From Lachnospiraceae bacterium (GTDB taxonomy: Bacteria > Bacillota > Clostridia > Lachnospirales > Lachnospiraceae): DNA of 53,588 bases. The DNA lies in contig VSNM01000038.1 in the NCBI GenBank assembly GCA_009774245.1, positions 1-53,588 on the forward strand, in the 5' to 3' direction. A model generated the notes under the pieces. That model saw only the letters and a list, made by a program, of their open reading frames with translations, was not told the DNA's origin and did no database searches. Position numbers and translations under genes: made by a program. Below are positions 23,737 to 31,942 of this stretch, piece by piece (position 1 is the first letter of the stretch; each line of letters starts with the position of its first letter).

Positions 23737-24813
23737 ATGGAAATAAGACCATTGACAGAGGCAGAACGGAAATACACTTACACACAGAGTATGCAGATTC
23801 GGGGACAGACAGGAAGTATCGGAATCTTACAGGGCGGATATGGGGCAGACAATGAATTTCATTCCGATTTCCATGAATTAAACAACCGTTTGAAAACGGA
23901 TGAATTTGAAGCGGAGTTAAAAGAAGTTCTGTGTTCCGGTGAAAACAGCGTTTTAGAAAATCTGGATATAATGCGGGATTTTTCATTGCAGCATTCCCAA
24001 AATGGATTTCCGGGGACGGAGTACGGTTTCCGTGTGGAAACGGAGAAACACGCATATCTTGTACGATGCAATCCTGAAAAAGAAAGTGACAATGTTGAAA
24101 TCCACTGTTATGTGAAGGAATGGCTTGATAACCATATCAGCAAGGCAGAAAAGGGTATCCGGTTCATCAACAGCAGGTATGATGAGCTGTTCCGCATTGC
24201 AGACGGGGAAAAAATCAAAATCAAGTATTCGGATGGCGAAGAGCAGGAGCGTGTCTGCCGCTATATTGACGAATACCATACGGAAATAGGAAATAACCTG
24301 TACCATATCTGCCAGTTTGCGGAAATCATGGAACGGAATGGATCGGAATATACACCAGTTGAACCGGAAACAAGACAGCCGGAGGAAAAGGAACAGGGGC
24401 AGGAAGAAAAAACGGAGGGGACACTGGAACTGAAAACCAGTTTCGGGACTACGGAGAATGTAACGCTGACAGTCAACACCTACGTTGACAACAACAGCCT
24501 TTATGTAGGAATGATCACAGAGGAGGACGGGTTCCCGGAGCCTTACGGCGATGTGACGGTAAACCTGCTTGCCGCTGTCCCTCCCTACTGTGCCTTCGTG
24601 GATACGAACAACATGCCGGAGCTTGAGGACTTCCTTGTAAAAAACGGGATTGCGGAGTTTACCGGACTGATGCAGCAGAGCGGCTATTGCAGTTATCCCC
24701 TTTATCTGTTCGATATGGAAAAGATGCGTGAACTATGCCCGGACGGGATGGCGGCATATGAGCAGGAAAACGGACTGGATAAGAAACAGGGAAAAAAAGA
24801 AAAAAGCAGATAG
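23737..24813 (+). CDS. Polyvalent accessory protein with LPD-like N-terminus and DUF4313-like C-terminus
   Basis: ATG 23737 follows AGGAGGGCAGT. The N-terminus MEIRPLTEAERKYTYTQSMQ, continuing with QTGSIGILQGGYG, resembles the LPD11-type large polyvalent domain. An acidic linker (about 205-230) separates it from a C-terminal 130-residue domain (LTVNTYVDNNSLYVGMITEE, PYGDVTVNLLAAVPPYCAFVDTNN) typical of DUF4313. Family names are recalled, not searched. The 358-residue protein has no catalytic motif. It interrupts the otherwise conserved VirB6-PrgI order, as do 24852 and 18118, suggesting accessory genes inserted into the transfer operon. Confidence 0.72.
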   Translation: MEIRPLTEAERKYTYTQSMQIRGQTGSIGILQGGYGADNEFHSDFHELNNRLKTDEFEAELKEVLCSGENSVLENLDIMRDFSLQHSQNGFPGTEYGFRVETEKHAYLVRCNPEKESDNVEIHCYVKEWLDNHISKAEKGIRFINSRYDELFRIADGEKIKIKYSDGEEQERVCRYIDEYHTEIGNNLYHICQFAEIMERNGSEYTPVEPETRQPEEKEQGQEEKTEGTLELKTSFGTTENVTLTVNTYVDNNSLYVGMITEEDGFPEPYGDVTVNLLAAVPPYCAFVDTNNMPELEDFLVKNGIAEFTGLMQQSGYCSYPLYLFDMEKMRELCPDGMAAYEQENGLDKKQGKKEKSR

Positions 24814-24851
24814 GAAATAAAAGAGTCCCGCAGGCTGGAAAGGAGACAGTT

Positions 24852-25139
24852 ATGGGCAAAAATCCTGAACCATCCAGTGTAGAGTTTGAAAAACTTGTGA
24901 AGAAAATCGGAGAGGATGTTTTTTGGAGAGCAGGCGGTTTTGAAGGGGACGGACGGTGTGGGAATCCTGTGCCGGATATGGGGAATGGCGCACGCAAGCC
25001 ATGCCGGTCAAATGTTTCAGCAGTGCAGAGAACATTGAAACTTATGGGGTATGATGACCAAATGATAGAAAAAATGGGAAAACTGTATCCCATGCAGGAG
25101 GAGAGCCGCAAGCCGCAGAAAAAGGAAAAAAGCAGATAG
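24852..25139 (+). CDS. 95-residue protein, free-standing copy of the 18118 N-terminal domain
   Basis: ATG 24852 follows GGAAAGGAG. The product aligns with the first third of the protein at 18118: GEDVFWRAGGFEGDGRCGN against YEDIFFRMDNFEGEAWYGD, and VQRTLKLMGYDDQMIEK against VQKALKILGYETHVINR. It ends in KKEKSR, the same basic end as its upstream neighbour and several other proteins here (KKEKSR, GKSR, GQSR). No known function. It is either a domain duplicate or the remains of a longer paralogue. Confidence 0.7.
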   Translation: MGKNPEPSSVEFEKLVKKIGEDVFWRAGGFEGDGRCGNPVPDMGNGARKPCRSNVSAVQRTLKLMGYDDQMIEKMGKLYPMQEESRKPQKKEKSR

Positions 25140-25163
25140 GGAACTTATTCAGGAGGTATAAAG

Positions 25164-25586
25164 ATGGTAATTGAAATCAACAAGGATATAGACCGTTACA
25201 AGGAATCGGTTGTCATGGGGCTGACAGCAAAACAGCTTATCTTCTCCGTGGCGTCGGTTGTGGCGGGCGGCGGGATTGTCCTGCTGTTATACCGCTATAT
25301 CGGTCTTACCCCCAGTGTGTATGTGGCAATCCCGGTTGCCGCACCGATAGCGCTTGGAGGGTTCTATTCTTTCAACGGAATGGGGTTTTATGAGTATATG
25401 GGAAGAAAGATGCGTATGCTCTTTGCCAACCGCCCGCTTGCCTATGCGTCCACCGAAGGAGAGGAAACAATCCGTGAAATCCGCATGGAAGAGGAAACAG
25501 CAAAAAAGGCGGATAAAAAGAAGGACAAAAAGAAAGGCAGCGGGAAAAAGAAAGCAGGTAAAAAAAATAAGAAAGGCAGGAAATGA
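25164..25586 (+). CDS. PrgI-family membrane protein (VirB3-like)
   Basis: ATG 25164 follows CAGGAGG. The 140-residue protein has two membrane helices (LIFSVASVVAGGGIVLLLY, about 26-44, and VYVAIPVAAPIALGGFY, about 52-68), preceded by the EINKDIDRYKESVVMGLT segment typical of PrgI. The tail from 108 on is very lysine-rich (KKDKKKGSGKKK), likely cytoplasmic. PrgI/VirB3 proteins assist assembly of the VirB4 ATPase with the channel, and VirB4 is encoded 350 bases downstream. The last four bases overlap the next start (ATGA). Confidence 0.88.
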   Translation: MVIEINKDIDRYKESVVMGLTAKQLIFSVASVVAGGGIVLLLYRYIGLTPSVYVAIPVAAPIALGGFYSFNGMGFYEYMGRKMRMLFANRPLAYASTEGEETIREIRMEEETAKKADKKKDKKKGSGKKKAGKKNKKGRK

Positions 25587-25681
25587 GAATGAGGAAGAAA
25601 GCAGTGAAAGTTGTAGCAGGGATTGTTGCAGTTGTAGTGGGAGCCGTTGTCGGTACAGCCATTTACAGGGCAAGACATTAG
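25583..25681 (+). CDS. 32-residue membrane microprotein ending YRARH (copy 1)
   Basis: ATG 25583 overlaps the prgI stop (ATGA). An ATG at 25589 is possible. The product has a basic start (MRMRKKAVK), one helix of about 18 residues rich in Val/Ala/Gly (VAGIVAVVVGAVVGTAI) and the end YRARH. A similar peptide is encoded 34 bases downstream. Position inside the channel operon, between the VirB3 and VirB4 homologues, suggests a small membrane subunit of the transfer machine. This is inference only. Confidence 0.55.
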   Translation: MRMRKKAVKVVAGIVAVVVGAVVGTAIYRARH

Positions 25682-25714
25682 GGAAAACGTAAAAAACAGG
25701 AAGGAGGCGTGTGC

Positions 25715-25804
25715 ATGAAAAAGAGAACAGGAGAAATCGTGGCTGCTGTAGTAGCAGTTATCGCAGCCGTAATCGGTGTGACCGTGTACAGAGCAAGACA
25801 CTAA
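25715..25804 (+). CDS. 29-residue membrane microprotein ending YRARH (copy 2)
   Basis: ATG 25715 follows GGAAGGAGGCG, an excellent ribosome site. The product MKKRTGEIVAAVVAVIAAVI ends GVTVYRARH: a basic start, one Val/Ala-rich membrane helix and the same YRARH end as the peptide just upstream. Two adjacent reading frames with different codons but the same architecture and ending strongly suggest selection on the peptides. The function is unknown. Confidence 0.6.
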   Translation: MKKRTGEIVAAVVAVIAAVIGVTVYRARH

Positions 25805-25837
25805 GAAAAGACAGGGAACAACAATAATGGAATAACT

Positions 25838-25921
25838 GACCTTTATTGGTCGGAAAGTTCTGGTATCATGCAGCCGGGACTTTCCGGCTGCAATGCCTTA
25901 TGGCAATGCTGAAAACAGCAT
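25838..25921 (+). promoter_or_regulatory. Four successive hairpins in the leader of virB4
   Basis: GACC-TTTATT-GGTC (25838-25851), GCAGCCGG-GACTTT-CCGGCTGC (25870-25891), TGCC-TTAT-GGCA (25894-25905) and ATGCTG-AAAA-CAGCAT (25906-25921) follow one another in the 134-base gap before the TTG start at 25939. None has a U-tract. They may protect or process the mRNA or lower VirB4 translation. Confidence 0.5.
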
Positions 25922-25938
25922 AGAAAGGGAGGTCAGAT

Positions 25939-28314
25939 TTGGGCTTATTTGCAGACGGATTCAAGGAGCTGAAAAAAGCAAGCGAACCACTTTACAAGGC
26001 TCCGAAATCCATACAACAGACGATTGAGATCATGAAGGTGGCAGAGAACGGCATTTTTGAGGTGGCAAAGAACCGCTTCTCAAAGTGCTACCGTTTTCAG
26101 GACATCAATTACACCACTACAAATGAAACAGAGCAGATTGACATTTTTGAGCGGTACTGTAAGTTTTTAAATTCGCTGGATGTGAGTTTTAAAATCACAA
26201 TCAACAATAAGAACAAGGATATGGAACAGGTCAGGGATTATGTGTTCTTACAGCGGCAGGACGACGGTTATGACGGTTTCCGCAGGATTTACAACGACAT
26301 CATGGAACAGAAAATCCATGAGGGCAGACAGGGGATAGAGCAGGAGCGCTATCTTACCATTACCATTGAGCGCAAGAATTTTGAGGAGGCGAAAGCACAG
26401 TTTGCAACCATTGAAGCATCGGTGCATAAGGCATTCGGGGAACTTGGCGCTGAGATCGTGCCGCTTTCCGGCAATGAGAGGATTAAAGTCCTGTATGACT
26501 ATTATCATTTGGGGGATGAAAACAGCTTTGACTTTGACATCAGGGAGGCGAAGAAGGTCGGTGCGGACTTCCGCAATGATTTGTGCAACAGCATGATACA
26601 GTTTTACCCGGATTATTTTAAGGACGAAAAGAAATTCTGCCGTGCATTGTTCATCAAGAAATACCCGTCCAGCCTTTCAGACCGTTTCCTGAATGAGATC
26701 ACAAGCCTTCCGGTACATTCCATTACAAGCATTGATGTAGTCCCTATCCCAAAGGACATGACAACAAAGATTTTGCAGAAGAAGTACCTCGGCATTGAGT
26801 CGGACATCATCAAGCAGCAGCGTGTGAGGAACAAGAACAACGATTTTTCATCGGAAATCTCATACAATAAGCGGATTGAGAAGAAAGAGATTGAGGAAAT
26901 CATGGACGATGTAAGGGAAAATGACCAATGCCTTTATTATGTGTCCGTGACGATTATCCTTATGGCAGACACGAAAGAGGAACTTGACAGCATGACGGAG
27001 ACAGTGGAAACCATAGGCAAGAGAAACTCTGTCACGATAGAGGAACACTATCTGAAGCAGAGGGAGTCCTTAAATACCGCACTTCCGATTGGCGTGAGAC
27101 AGGTGGAAACCATGAGAACCATGCTGACACAGAGCCTTGCGGTGCTTATGCCGTTCAACGTGCAGGAGCTGAACGATAAACAGGGCTGTTATTACGGTAT
27201 CAATCAGGTGTCGAAGAACATCAATATCGGGAACCGCAAAAAGCTGATTAACGGCAACGGTTTTGTGTTCGGTGTTCCCGGTTCGGGCAAGTCGTTCTTC
27301 TGTAAAATGGAAATGGGCAATGTGTTCTTATCCGGCAATGATGAGATTATTGTCATTGATCCGATGAACGAATATTTTGACATTGCGCAGACTTACGGCG
27401 GCACGGTGGTGAATATGTCAACCTATACGGATAACTATGTCAATCCGCTTGACATGGACGTATGGAGTCTTGACCTGAACGACAGCAAGGGCATGATAAG
27501 GGAAAAGGGCGAATTTATGCTCGGATTGTGTGAACAGTGCATGGGTGAGAGCCTTAATTCAAGGCAGAAGTCCATTATTGACCGCTGTGTGCGCAAGCTC
27601 TACATTGAGATTGCACGGAACAGGGAAAAGTATGTGCCAATCATGTCTGATTTCTATGAAATACTGATGAACCAGCCGGAGGACGAGGCAAGGGATATAG
27701 CATTGTCACTGGAACTGTTTGTCAACGGTTCATTGAATATCTTCAACCACCAGACGAATGTAGATGTGGATAACCGTTTTACAGTATATGGAATCCGTGA
27801 TCTGGGTACAGAACTTTCGCCAATTACCATGCTTGTAATGATGGAAAGCATACAGAACCGTATTATTGCAAACGGAAAGAGGGGCATTGCAACATGGCTC
27901 TACATTGACGAGTTCCACGTCCTGTTAAACTCGGAGTATTCCGCTAAGTATTTACAGCAGTTATGGAAGAAGGTGCGTAAGCAGGGCGGTCTGTGTACCG
28001 GGATCACTCAAAATATCGTTGACCTGCTGCAAAACTATACGGCGACAACCATGCTTGCCAATTCGGAGTTTGTGGCACTCTTAAAACAGGCGAATACGGA
28101 CAGTTCACGCATGGCAGAGGTAATCGGCGTGTCGGAGGCGCAGTTGCGGTTCGTAACCAACACATCAAGCGGAATGGGGCTTATGAAGTGCGGAAACGTG
28201 GTAATTCCTTTTGACAATACCATTGAGAAAGGGACAGACCTCTATAATCTGTATAATACCAATATCCATGAGAAGATTGCAATGGAGAAGAAAAAGAATG
28301 ATGAGCTGCAATAG
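25939..28314 (+). CDS. VirB4/TraE-type conjugation ATPase
   Basis: The start is TTG 25939, after AAAGGGAGG. The 791-residue protein has the VirB4 N-terminal domain (1-400) and a C-terminal P-loop ATPase: Walker A GVPGSGKSFF (about 444), a conserved VIDPMNEYFDIA stretch, Walker B WLYIDEFHVLL (about 652) and the following GLCTGITQNIVDLL. It supplies energy for channel assembly and substrate transfer, and docks at the membrane through the PrgI and VirB6 homologues encoded upstream. The length and motifs indicate an intact gene. Confidence 0.95.
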   Translation: MGLFADGFKELKKASEPLYKAPKSIQQTIEIMKVAENGIFEVAKNRFSKCYRFQDINYTTTNETEQIDIFERYCKFLNSLDVSFKITINNKNKDMEQVRDYVFLQRQDDGYDGFRRIYNDIMEQKIHEGRQGIEQERYLTITIERKNFEEAKAQFATIEASVHKAFGELGAEIVPLSGNERIKVLYDYYHLGDENSFDFDIREAKKVGADFRNDLCNSMIQFYPDYFKDEKKFCRALFIKKYPSSLSDRFLNEITSLPVHSITSIDVVPIPKDMTTKILQKKYLGIESDIIKQQRVRNKNNDFSSEISYNKRIEKKEIEEIMDDVRENDQCLYYVSVTIILMADTKEELDSMTETVETIGKRNSVTIEEHYLKQRESLNTALPIGVRQVETMRTMLTQSLAVLMPFNVQELNDKQGCYYGINQVSKNINIGNRKKLINGNGFVFGVPGSGKSFFCKMEMGNVFLSGNDEIIVIDPMNEYFDIAQTYGGTVVNMSTYTDNYVNPLDMDVWSLDLNDSKGMIREKGEFMLGLCEQCMGESLNSRQKSIIDRCVRKLYIEIARNREKYVPIMSDFYEILMNQPEDEARDIALSLELFVNGSLNIFNHQTNVDVDNRFTVYGIRDLGTELSPITMLVMMESIQNRIIANGKRGIATWLYIDEFHVLLNSEYSAKYLQQLWKKVRKQGGLCTGITQNIVDLLQNYTATTMLANSEFVALLKQANTDSSRMAEVIGVSEAQLRFVTNTSSGMGLMKCGNVVIPFDNTIEKGTDLYNLYNTNIHEKIAMEKKKNDELQ

Positions 28315-28340
28315 ATAGTCACATTTTGACAATACAGGGT

Positions 28341-28369
28341 TAAGGACAGGGCTTGCGGCTCTGTCCTTA
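28341..28369 (+). promoter_or_regulatory. 12-bp hairpin between virB4 and accessory gene
   Basis: TAAGGACAGGGC (28341-28352) pairs with GCTCTGTCCTTA (28358-28369), with one G-U pair and a 5-base loop. No T-run follows, and the ribosome site of the next gene (TTGGAGG) begins 5 bases later. An mRNA processing or stability element is more likely than a terminator. Confidence 0.5.
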
Positions 28370-28385
28370 CAGATTGGAGGCTGTT

Positions 28386-29000
28386 ATGAATATTACGAAT
28401 ATAATTCTTGTGACGGAAAACCACAACGGGAGCGAGACAAATTCACTTATGGATTTACTTGCTTTCATTGATTTTGCAGAGAAAGAGAGCTGGCTGTCAT
28501 TAAAAGAACTTGCGGAGGATATGGCGGTACTTGGAAGGACATGCGGGGGAAAAGAAAAGTGGATGGAGAGTTGTTTTGCGGAGGACACAACACTTTTTGC
28601 AAGGTACTGTGCGGATGAAAAGCAACTGGAAGCATTTTTGCAGGGAGGCTATAACACGGATAAGGAATGGAAGTTTGACGAACAGAGATGTTCCGAAAAT
28701 TGTCTTGACTGCCTGAAAGCGTTGGGCATCAGCACGGATAAAAGGTTAGAGCAGGAGCATGGAACGCCTGGGCAGATGAAGAAGCTGGACGAACACCATT
28801 CACGTCTGCAAAACCAGTTCAGTCTTTTCTATGCGCTGTCCCGAAATGAACTTGCAACTGACAGTATCAAAAGCGAAGCGACAAAGGCAATGTATGAAGA
28901 ATTTGGAACAGGCAGACGGGAATTATTCCTGAAAAACCTTGAGGGCGGAAAGTACGATTCGGGCTTTGCTCATGGGGAAAAGCAGCAGAGAGCAAGGTAA
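28386..29000 (+). CDS. Accessory protein, paralogue of the 31943 gene product
   Basis: ATG 28386 follows TTGGAGG. The 204-residue acidic protein aligns along most of its length with the protein encoded at 31943: VTENHNGSETNSLMDL against VVENRKGTETNYLLNL, EDMA repeated in both, and RCSENCLDCLKALGI against RCSKDCLDVLRIYNM. C-terminal GTGRRELFLKNLEGGKYDSG matches GTSEPDVFDKMLDRGMYDG. The Cys-x3-Cys (CSENC) motif is shared (CSKDC). No catalytic residues are recognised. It flanks the NlpC hydrolase gene on one side and its paralogue lies on the other, so the pair may act with that enzyme. Confidence 0.7.
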   Translation: MNITNIILVTENHNGSETNSLMDLLAFIDFAEKESWLSLKELAEDMAVLGRTCGGKEKWMESCFAEDTTLFARYCADEKQLEAFLQGGYNTDKEWKFDEQRCSENCLDCLKALGISTDKRLEQEHGTPGQMKKLDEHHSRLQNQFSLFYALSRNELATDSIKSEATKAMYEEFGTGRRELFLKNLEGGKYDSGFAHGEKQQRAR

Positions 29001-29016
29001 TGTTACGGCATTTGCG

Positions 29017-29051
29017 GCATTTAAGCCATATGGTTTAGGTGCTGTTTTTTT
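29017..29051 (+). terminator. Terminator-like hairpin upstream of the NlpC/P60 gene
   Basis: GCATTTAAGCCAT pairs with ATGGTTTAGGTGC (G-U pairs tolerated) around the CCATATGG centre, followed by TGTTTTTTT. It separates the virB4 segment from the hydrolase gene at 29076 and may be partial. Confidence 0.6.
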
Positions 29052-29075
29052 GCCCTGAAACGGAGGTGGTGTAGA

Positions 29076-31292
29076 TTGAACATTAAGAAAGTGGATGACA
29101 AGCCGATGGTGATCCACACAAAGGAAAAGCCCAAACTTCATGTAAAAGGAACGCCTGAAACGAAGATCAAGGGCAGGAATGTCCTTACCGTGCAGCATGG
29201 TCCGAAGATTGCCGGAACAGTGGCAGAGAAAAGCATTGTAGAAAACGGAAGGATAAAGCTGAAAAAGAGTTCTGTCCATGTTACGGATAAAAGAAAAACG
29301 GGACAGACTAAAACGGTTTCTGACAGCATGGAATACGGGGGCAGAAACGGCACTGTGCAGGGCAGGAAAGAGAGCAGCGCCGCACAGGGCAGAAGCTGCA
29401 ATGGAAACGTGCAAAACAGAAAAGGGAGTGTCACTGTACAGGACAGGAGCGTATATGGGACTGTACCGGGCAGAAAAGAGAGCGGCGCTGCACAGGATAA
29501 AAGGGAGAGTGCGGGTACACGGGGCAGAAATACAGACGGAAACACGCAGGGCAGACAGGGAAAAGAGCAGGAAGTCCGGCAGTCCGTGAACAAAGAAAAC
29601 AGTATGTATGCAAAGCAAACGGGGTTTGCTTCGTACCGTAAATCAAAAGCGGAGAAAGAGGCGGCTATCAAGAAGAAAACCCCGGTGTCATCTGCTGTTG
29701 TTTCGGTGGCGGCTAAAACCACATTAGATGAGATGGAAGGCGGCAGCGAGGTTTATGAGGCATATATGGCGGCTGACACGCTGGCGAAGCCTGCCACAAA
29801 TGCCGCCCGTGCAGGCAGGAATTTGTATCGTTCACAAGTGGCTAAAGCAAAAGCGCAGAAGATTAAGAAAAAGAAGTCCGGCAGCCGTATCAGGGAGAAA
29901 GCCATAAAAGAAAGTGCGGTAAAAACAGCAAGGAAAACCGCACAGACAGCAGCAAAGGAAACTGCCAAAGAGACAGGAAAGAAAGTTGCGAAAGAAACAT
30001 CAAAAGCTGCGGCAAAAACGGCGGCAGCTACGGCAGGCACAGGAGCGGGCGGCGTACTTGCCGGAATTGCGGCGGGTGAGGCTGTCGGGATCGCTATGGA
30101 TAAACGTGATGTGAAAAATTCCACAAGGAACCGTATGATAAAGCTGTTTGTGGCAAAAATGCGGCAGGAAGAAAATCAGGATAATATCGGGAAAGCCTTA
30201 AAGGACATTGTATTAATGCGCTTTTCCATGATGGCAAAGTATATCGTGCGGTATGTGGGGCTGTTCCTGCTTTCGCTTTTTGCAATCGTGGCGATTATTG
30301 CACTTCCGGTTATTGCAGTCATAGCGATTATTTACAATTCGCCGCTGGCGATATTCTTCCCGTCCATATCATCGGGGGAAACGACACAGGAAGTCCTATC
30401 GGCGTATGTATCGGAATTTAATGATGCGGTCAATGCGGAACTTGCGGACTATGCCGGATATGACACAAGTGAAAAAATCTATGTCAATTTTGAGGGTTCC
30501 GGCACACCGGATAATTTCTGTGACATACTCATGGTCTACATGGTAAAGCATGGGGACGGTGATACCGCAACGGATATGACGGATAAGGCAAAGCAGAACC
30601 TGAAAGCTGTCTTTGACGATATGTGCAGCTACACCATTACCAGCAGAACCGATACGGAGACCGACGATGAGGGCAACACGACAACCACAACGGTCAAAGA
30701 GGTCAATGTGGAACTGAAATCGTGTTATGACATGATTTCGGTCTATGGGTTCAATGCGGAAGAACAGGCGATGCTTGCCGAACTGATGAAGCCGGAATAT
30801 CTTGCAATGATCGGCTATACTGGCGGCGGCGGTGATCCGGGGGAGGGGATTTCTCCCGAACAGTATCAGGCAATCGTGGATGCCATTTCCGACGAAAACG
30901 GAAAGAAGGTAGTAGCGTTTGCATTGTCAAAGGTAGGCTATCCGTACAGTCAGGCATACCGTGACAGCGGGGACTATTATGATTGCAGCTCCCTTGCCTA
31001 TTACGCATGGCGCAGTGCGGGGGTAAGCATCATGTACGAGGGTTCCAATACGGCGGCAAGTGAGGGAAAGCTGTGCTATGACAACAACCTGCTTGTGAAC
31101 TATGATGAGATGCAGCCGGGGGATCTGATTTTTTACAGTTATGACAGAAACGGGCGCTTTATGAACATTACACATGTGGCAATCTATGTGGGCAATGGAA
31201 AAGTAGTTGAGGCGGCAAATGCAAGGCTTGGGGTAGTATACAGACCAGTGCAGGGGCGTTCTTCCATAGTGTTCATTGGCAGACCTAGATAG
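29076..31292 (+). CDS. Membrane-anchored NlpC/P60 cell-wall hydrolase of the transfer system (VirB1-like)
   Basis: The start is TTG 29076, after CGGAGGTGG. The 738-residue protein has a basic N-terminus, a repetitive segment at about 85-170 built of GRKES/AAQ/GR units, an Ala/Lys helical stretch (285-345), one long hydrophobic region at about 388-425 (LFLLSLFAIVAIIALPVIAV), then an extracellular part ending in an NlpC/P60 peptidase domain. Catalytic Cys637 is in YDCSSLAYYAW and His (about 699) in ITHVAIYVGNG. Such CD1107/Tn1549-type proteins cut peptidoglycan peptides to let the channel cross the wall. The gene lies after VirB4 as in related elements. Confidence 0.9.
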   Translation: MNIKKVDDKPMVIHTKEKPKLHVKGTPETKIKGRNVLTVQHGPKIAGTVAEKSIVENGRIKLKKSSVHVTDKRKTGQTKTVSDSMEYGGRNGTVQGRKESSAAQGRSCNGNVQNRKGSVTVQDRSVYGTVPGRKESGAAQDKRESAGTRGRNTDGNTQGRQGKEQEVRQSVNKENSMYAKQTGFASYRKSKAEKEAAIKKKTPVSSAVVSVAAKTTLDEMEGGSEVYEAYMAADTLAKPATNAARAGRNLYRSQVAKAKAQKIKKKKSGSRIREKAIKESAVKTARKTAQTAAKETAKETGKKVAKETSKAAAKTAAATAGTGAGGVLAGIAAGEAVGIAMDKRDVKNSTRNRMIKLFVAKMRQEENQDNIGKALKDIVLMRFSMMAKYIVRYVGLFLLSLFAIVAIIALPVIAVIAIIYNSPLAIFFPSISSGETTQEVLSAYVSEFNDAVNAELADYAGYDTSEKIYVNFEGSGTPDNFCDILMVYMVKHGDGDTATDMTDKAKQNLKAVFDDMCSYTITSRTDTETDDEGNTTTTTVKEVNVELKSCYDMISVYGFNAEEQAMLAELMKPEYLAMIGYTGGGGDPGEGISPEQYQAIVDAISDENGKKVVAFALSKVGYPYSQAYRDSGDYYDCSSLAYYAWRSAGVSIMYEGSNTAASEGKLCYDNNLLVNYDEMQPGDLIFYSYDRNGRFMNITHVAIYVGNGKVVEAANARLGVVYRPVQGRSSIVFIGRPR

Positions 31293-31301
31293 GCGGTGTA
31301 T

Positions 31302-31907
31302 ATGGCAAAAAAGAAAGAGACAGAGAACCTTGCGGAAGAACTTGCAAAATCCTTTGAACGGTGGGAACACCTGAGAGAACATGGCGGCAGTGATCCGTCC
31401 TATGCGGATGGCACGAACATGAACCTTGTAAGGAACCATATCATGTACTATAAAAACAAGATGGTGGAGCAATACGGCACGGATTACGAAAAATACCCGG
31501 AAGTTTTCTACCGGGAAGTGCCGCCAAAAGTAAGCGAAAATTATATGGCAAGGGCAGGTGAGATAAAAGACGGTGCGGCGCAGGCTTTGGAATATTATAT
31601 TTCCGATCCCAACTTTTTCTATCTCCTTGCAAACAAGGATGTTCTGACGGAAAAAGAGGCGAAGCAGATAAGCCTGCATAACGTGCTTGGGTATGCCTCC
31701 GGGCTTGCAAGAGCCATAAAAGATGGGGATCTGATTACAATGCGCCGACATGCGGGCAGACCGGAGGGTTATCTGGAGTCCTTTGCCCAGTGCGCCACAC
31801 GGATGATGAATATCATAAATGACAGGAAAAAAGAGCCGGGACAGGTACAGGGAGACGGGCAGCTTTCTTTGTTCCAGTTTGGTATGGAGACAGGGCAGTG
31901 CCGATAA
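31302..31907 (+). CDS. Hypothetical 201-residue transfer-region protein
   Basis: ATG 31302 follows GGCGGTG. GTG 31296 is an alternative start. The product is soluble and helical, beginning MAKKKETENLAEELAKSFER. A conserved-looking segment DPSYADGTNMNLVRNHIMYYKNKMVEQYG continues into YFREVPPK-like text. There is no signal or membrane helix. It follows the NlpC gene by 9 bases and is transcribed with it. Comparable small proteins follow the hydrolase gene in Tn1549-like elements, but I do not recognise a named family. The C-terminal GDGQLSLFQF recalls a clamp-binding QLSLF peptide, which could tether it to the DNA polymerase sliding clamp. That is a hint only. Confidence 0.7.
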   Translation: MAKKKETENLAEELAKSFERWEHLREHGGSDPSYADGTNMNLVRNHIMYYKNKMVEQYGTDYEKYPEVFYREVPPKVSENYMARAGEIKDGAAQALEYYISDPNFFYLLANKDVLTEKEAKQISLHNVLGYASGLARAIKDGDLITMRRHAGRPEGYLESFAQCATRMMNIINDRKKEPGQVQGDGQLSLFQFGMETGQCR

Positions 31908-31942
31908 GCGCTGTCTTTTTATGCGGATAAAAGGAGGAAAGC

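Noticed and set aside
30927..31751. 274-codon open frame on the minus strand
   Set aside because: It lies antisense to the NlpC domain and the next gene, has no ribosome site, and is rich in Cys/His/Leu in the way typical of shadows of GC-biased + strand codons.
31885..31925. Terminator after the 31302 gene
   Set aside because: GACAG...CTGTC followed by TTTTT exists, but the stem is only 5 bp and overlaps the coding end, so it is not convincing.
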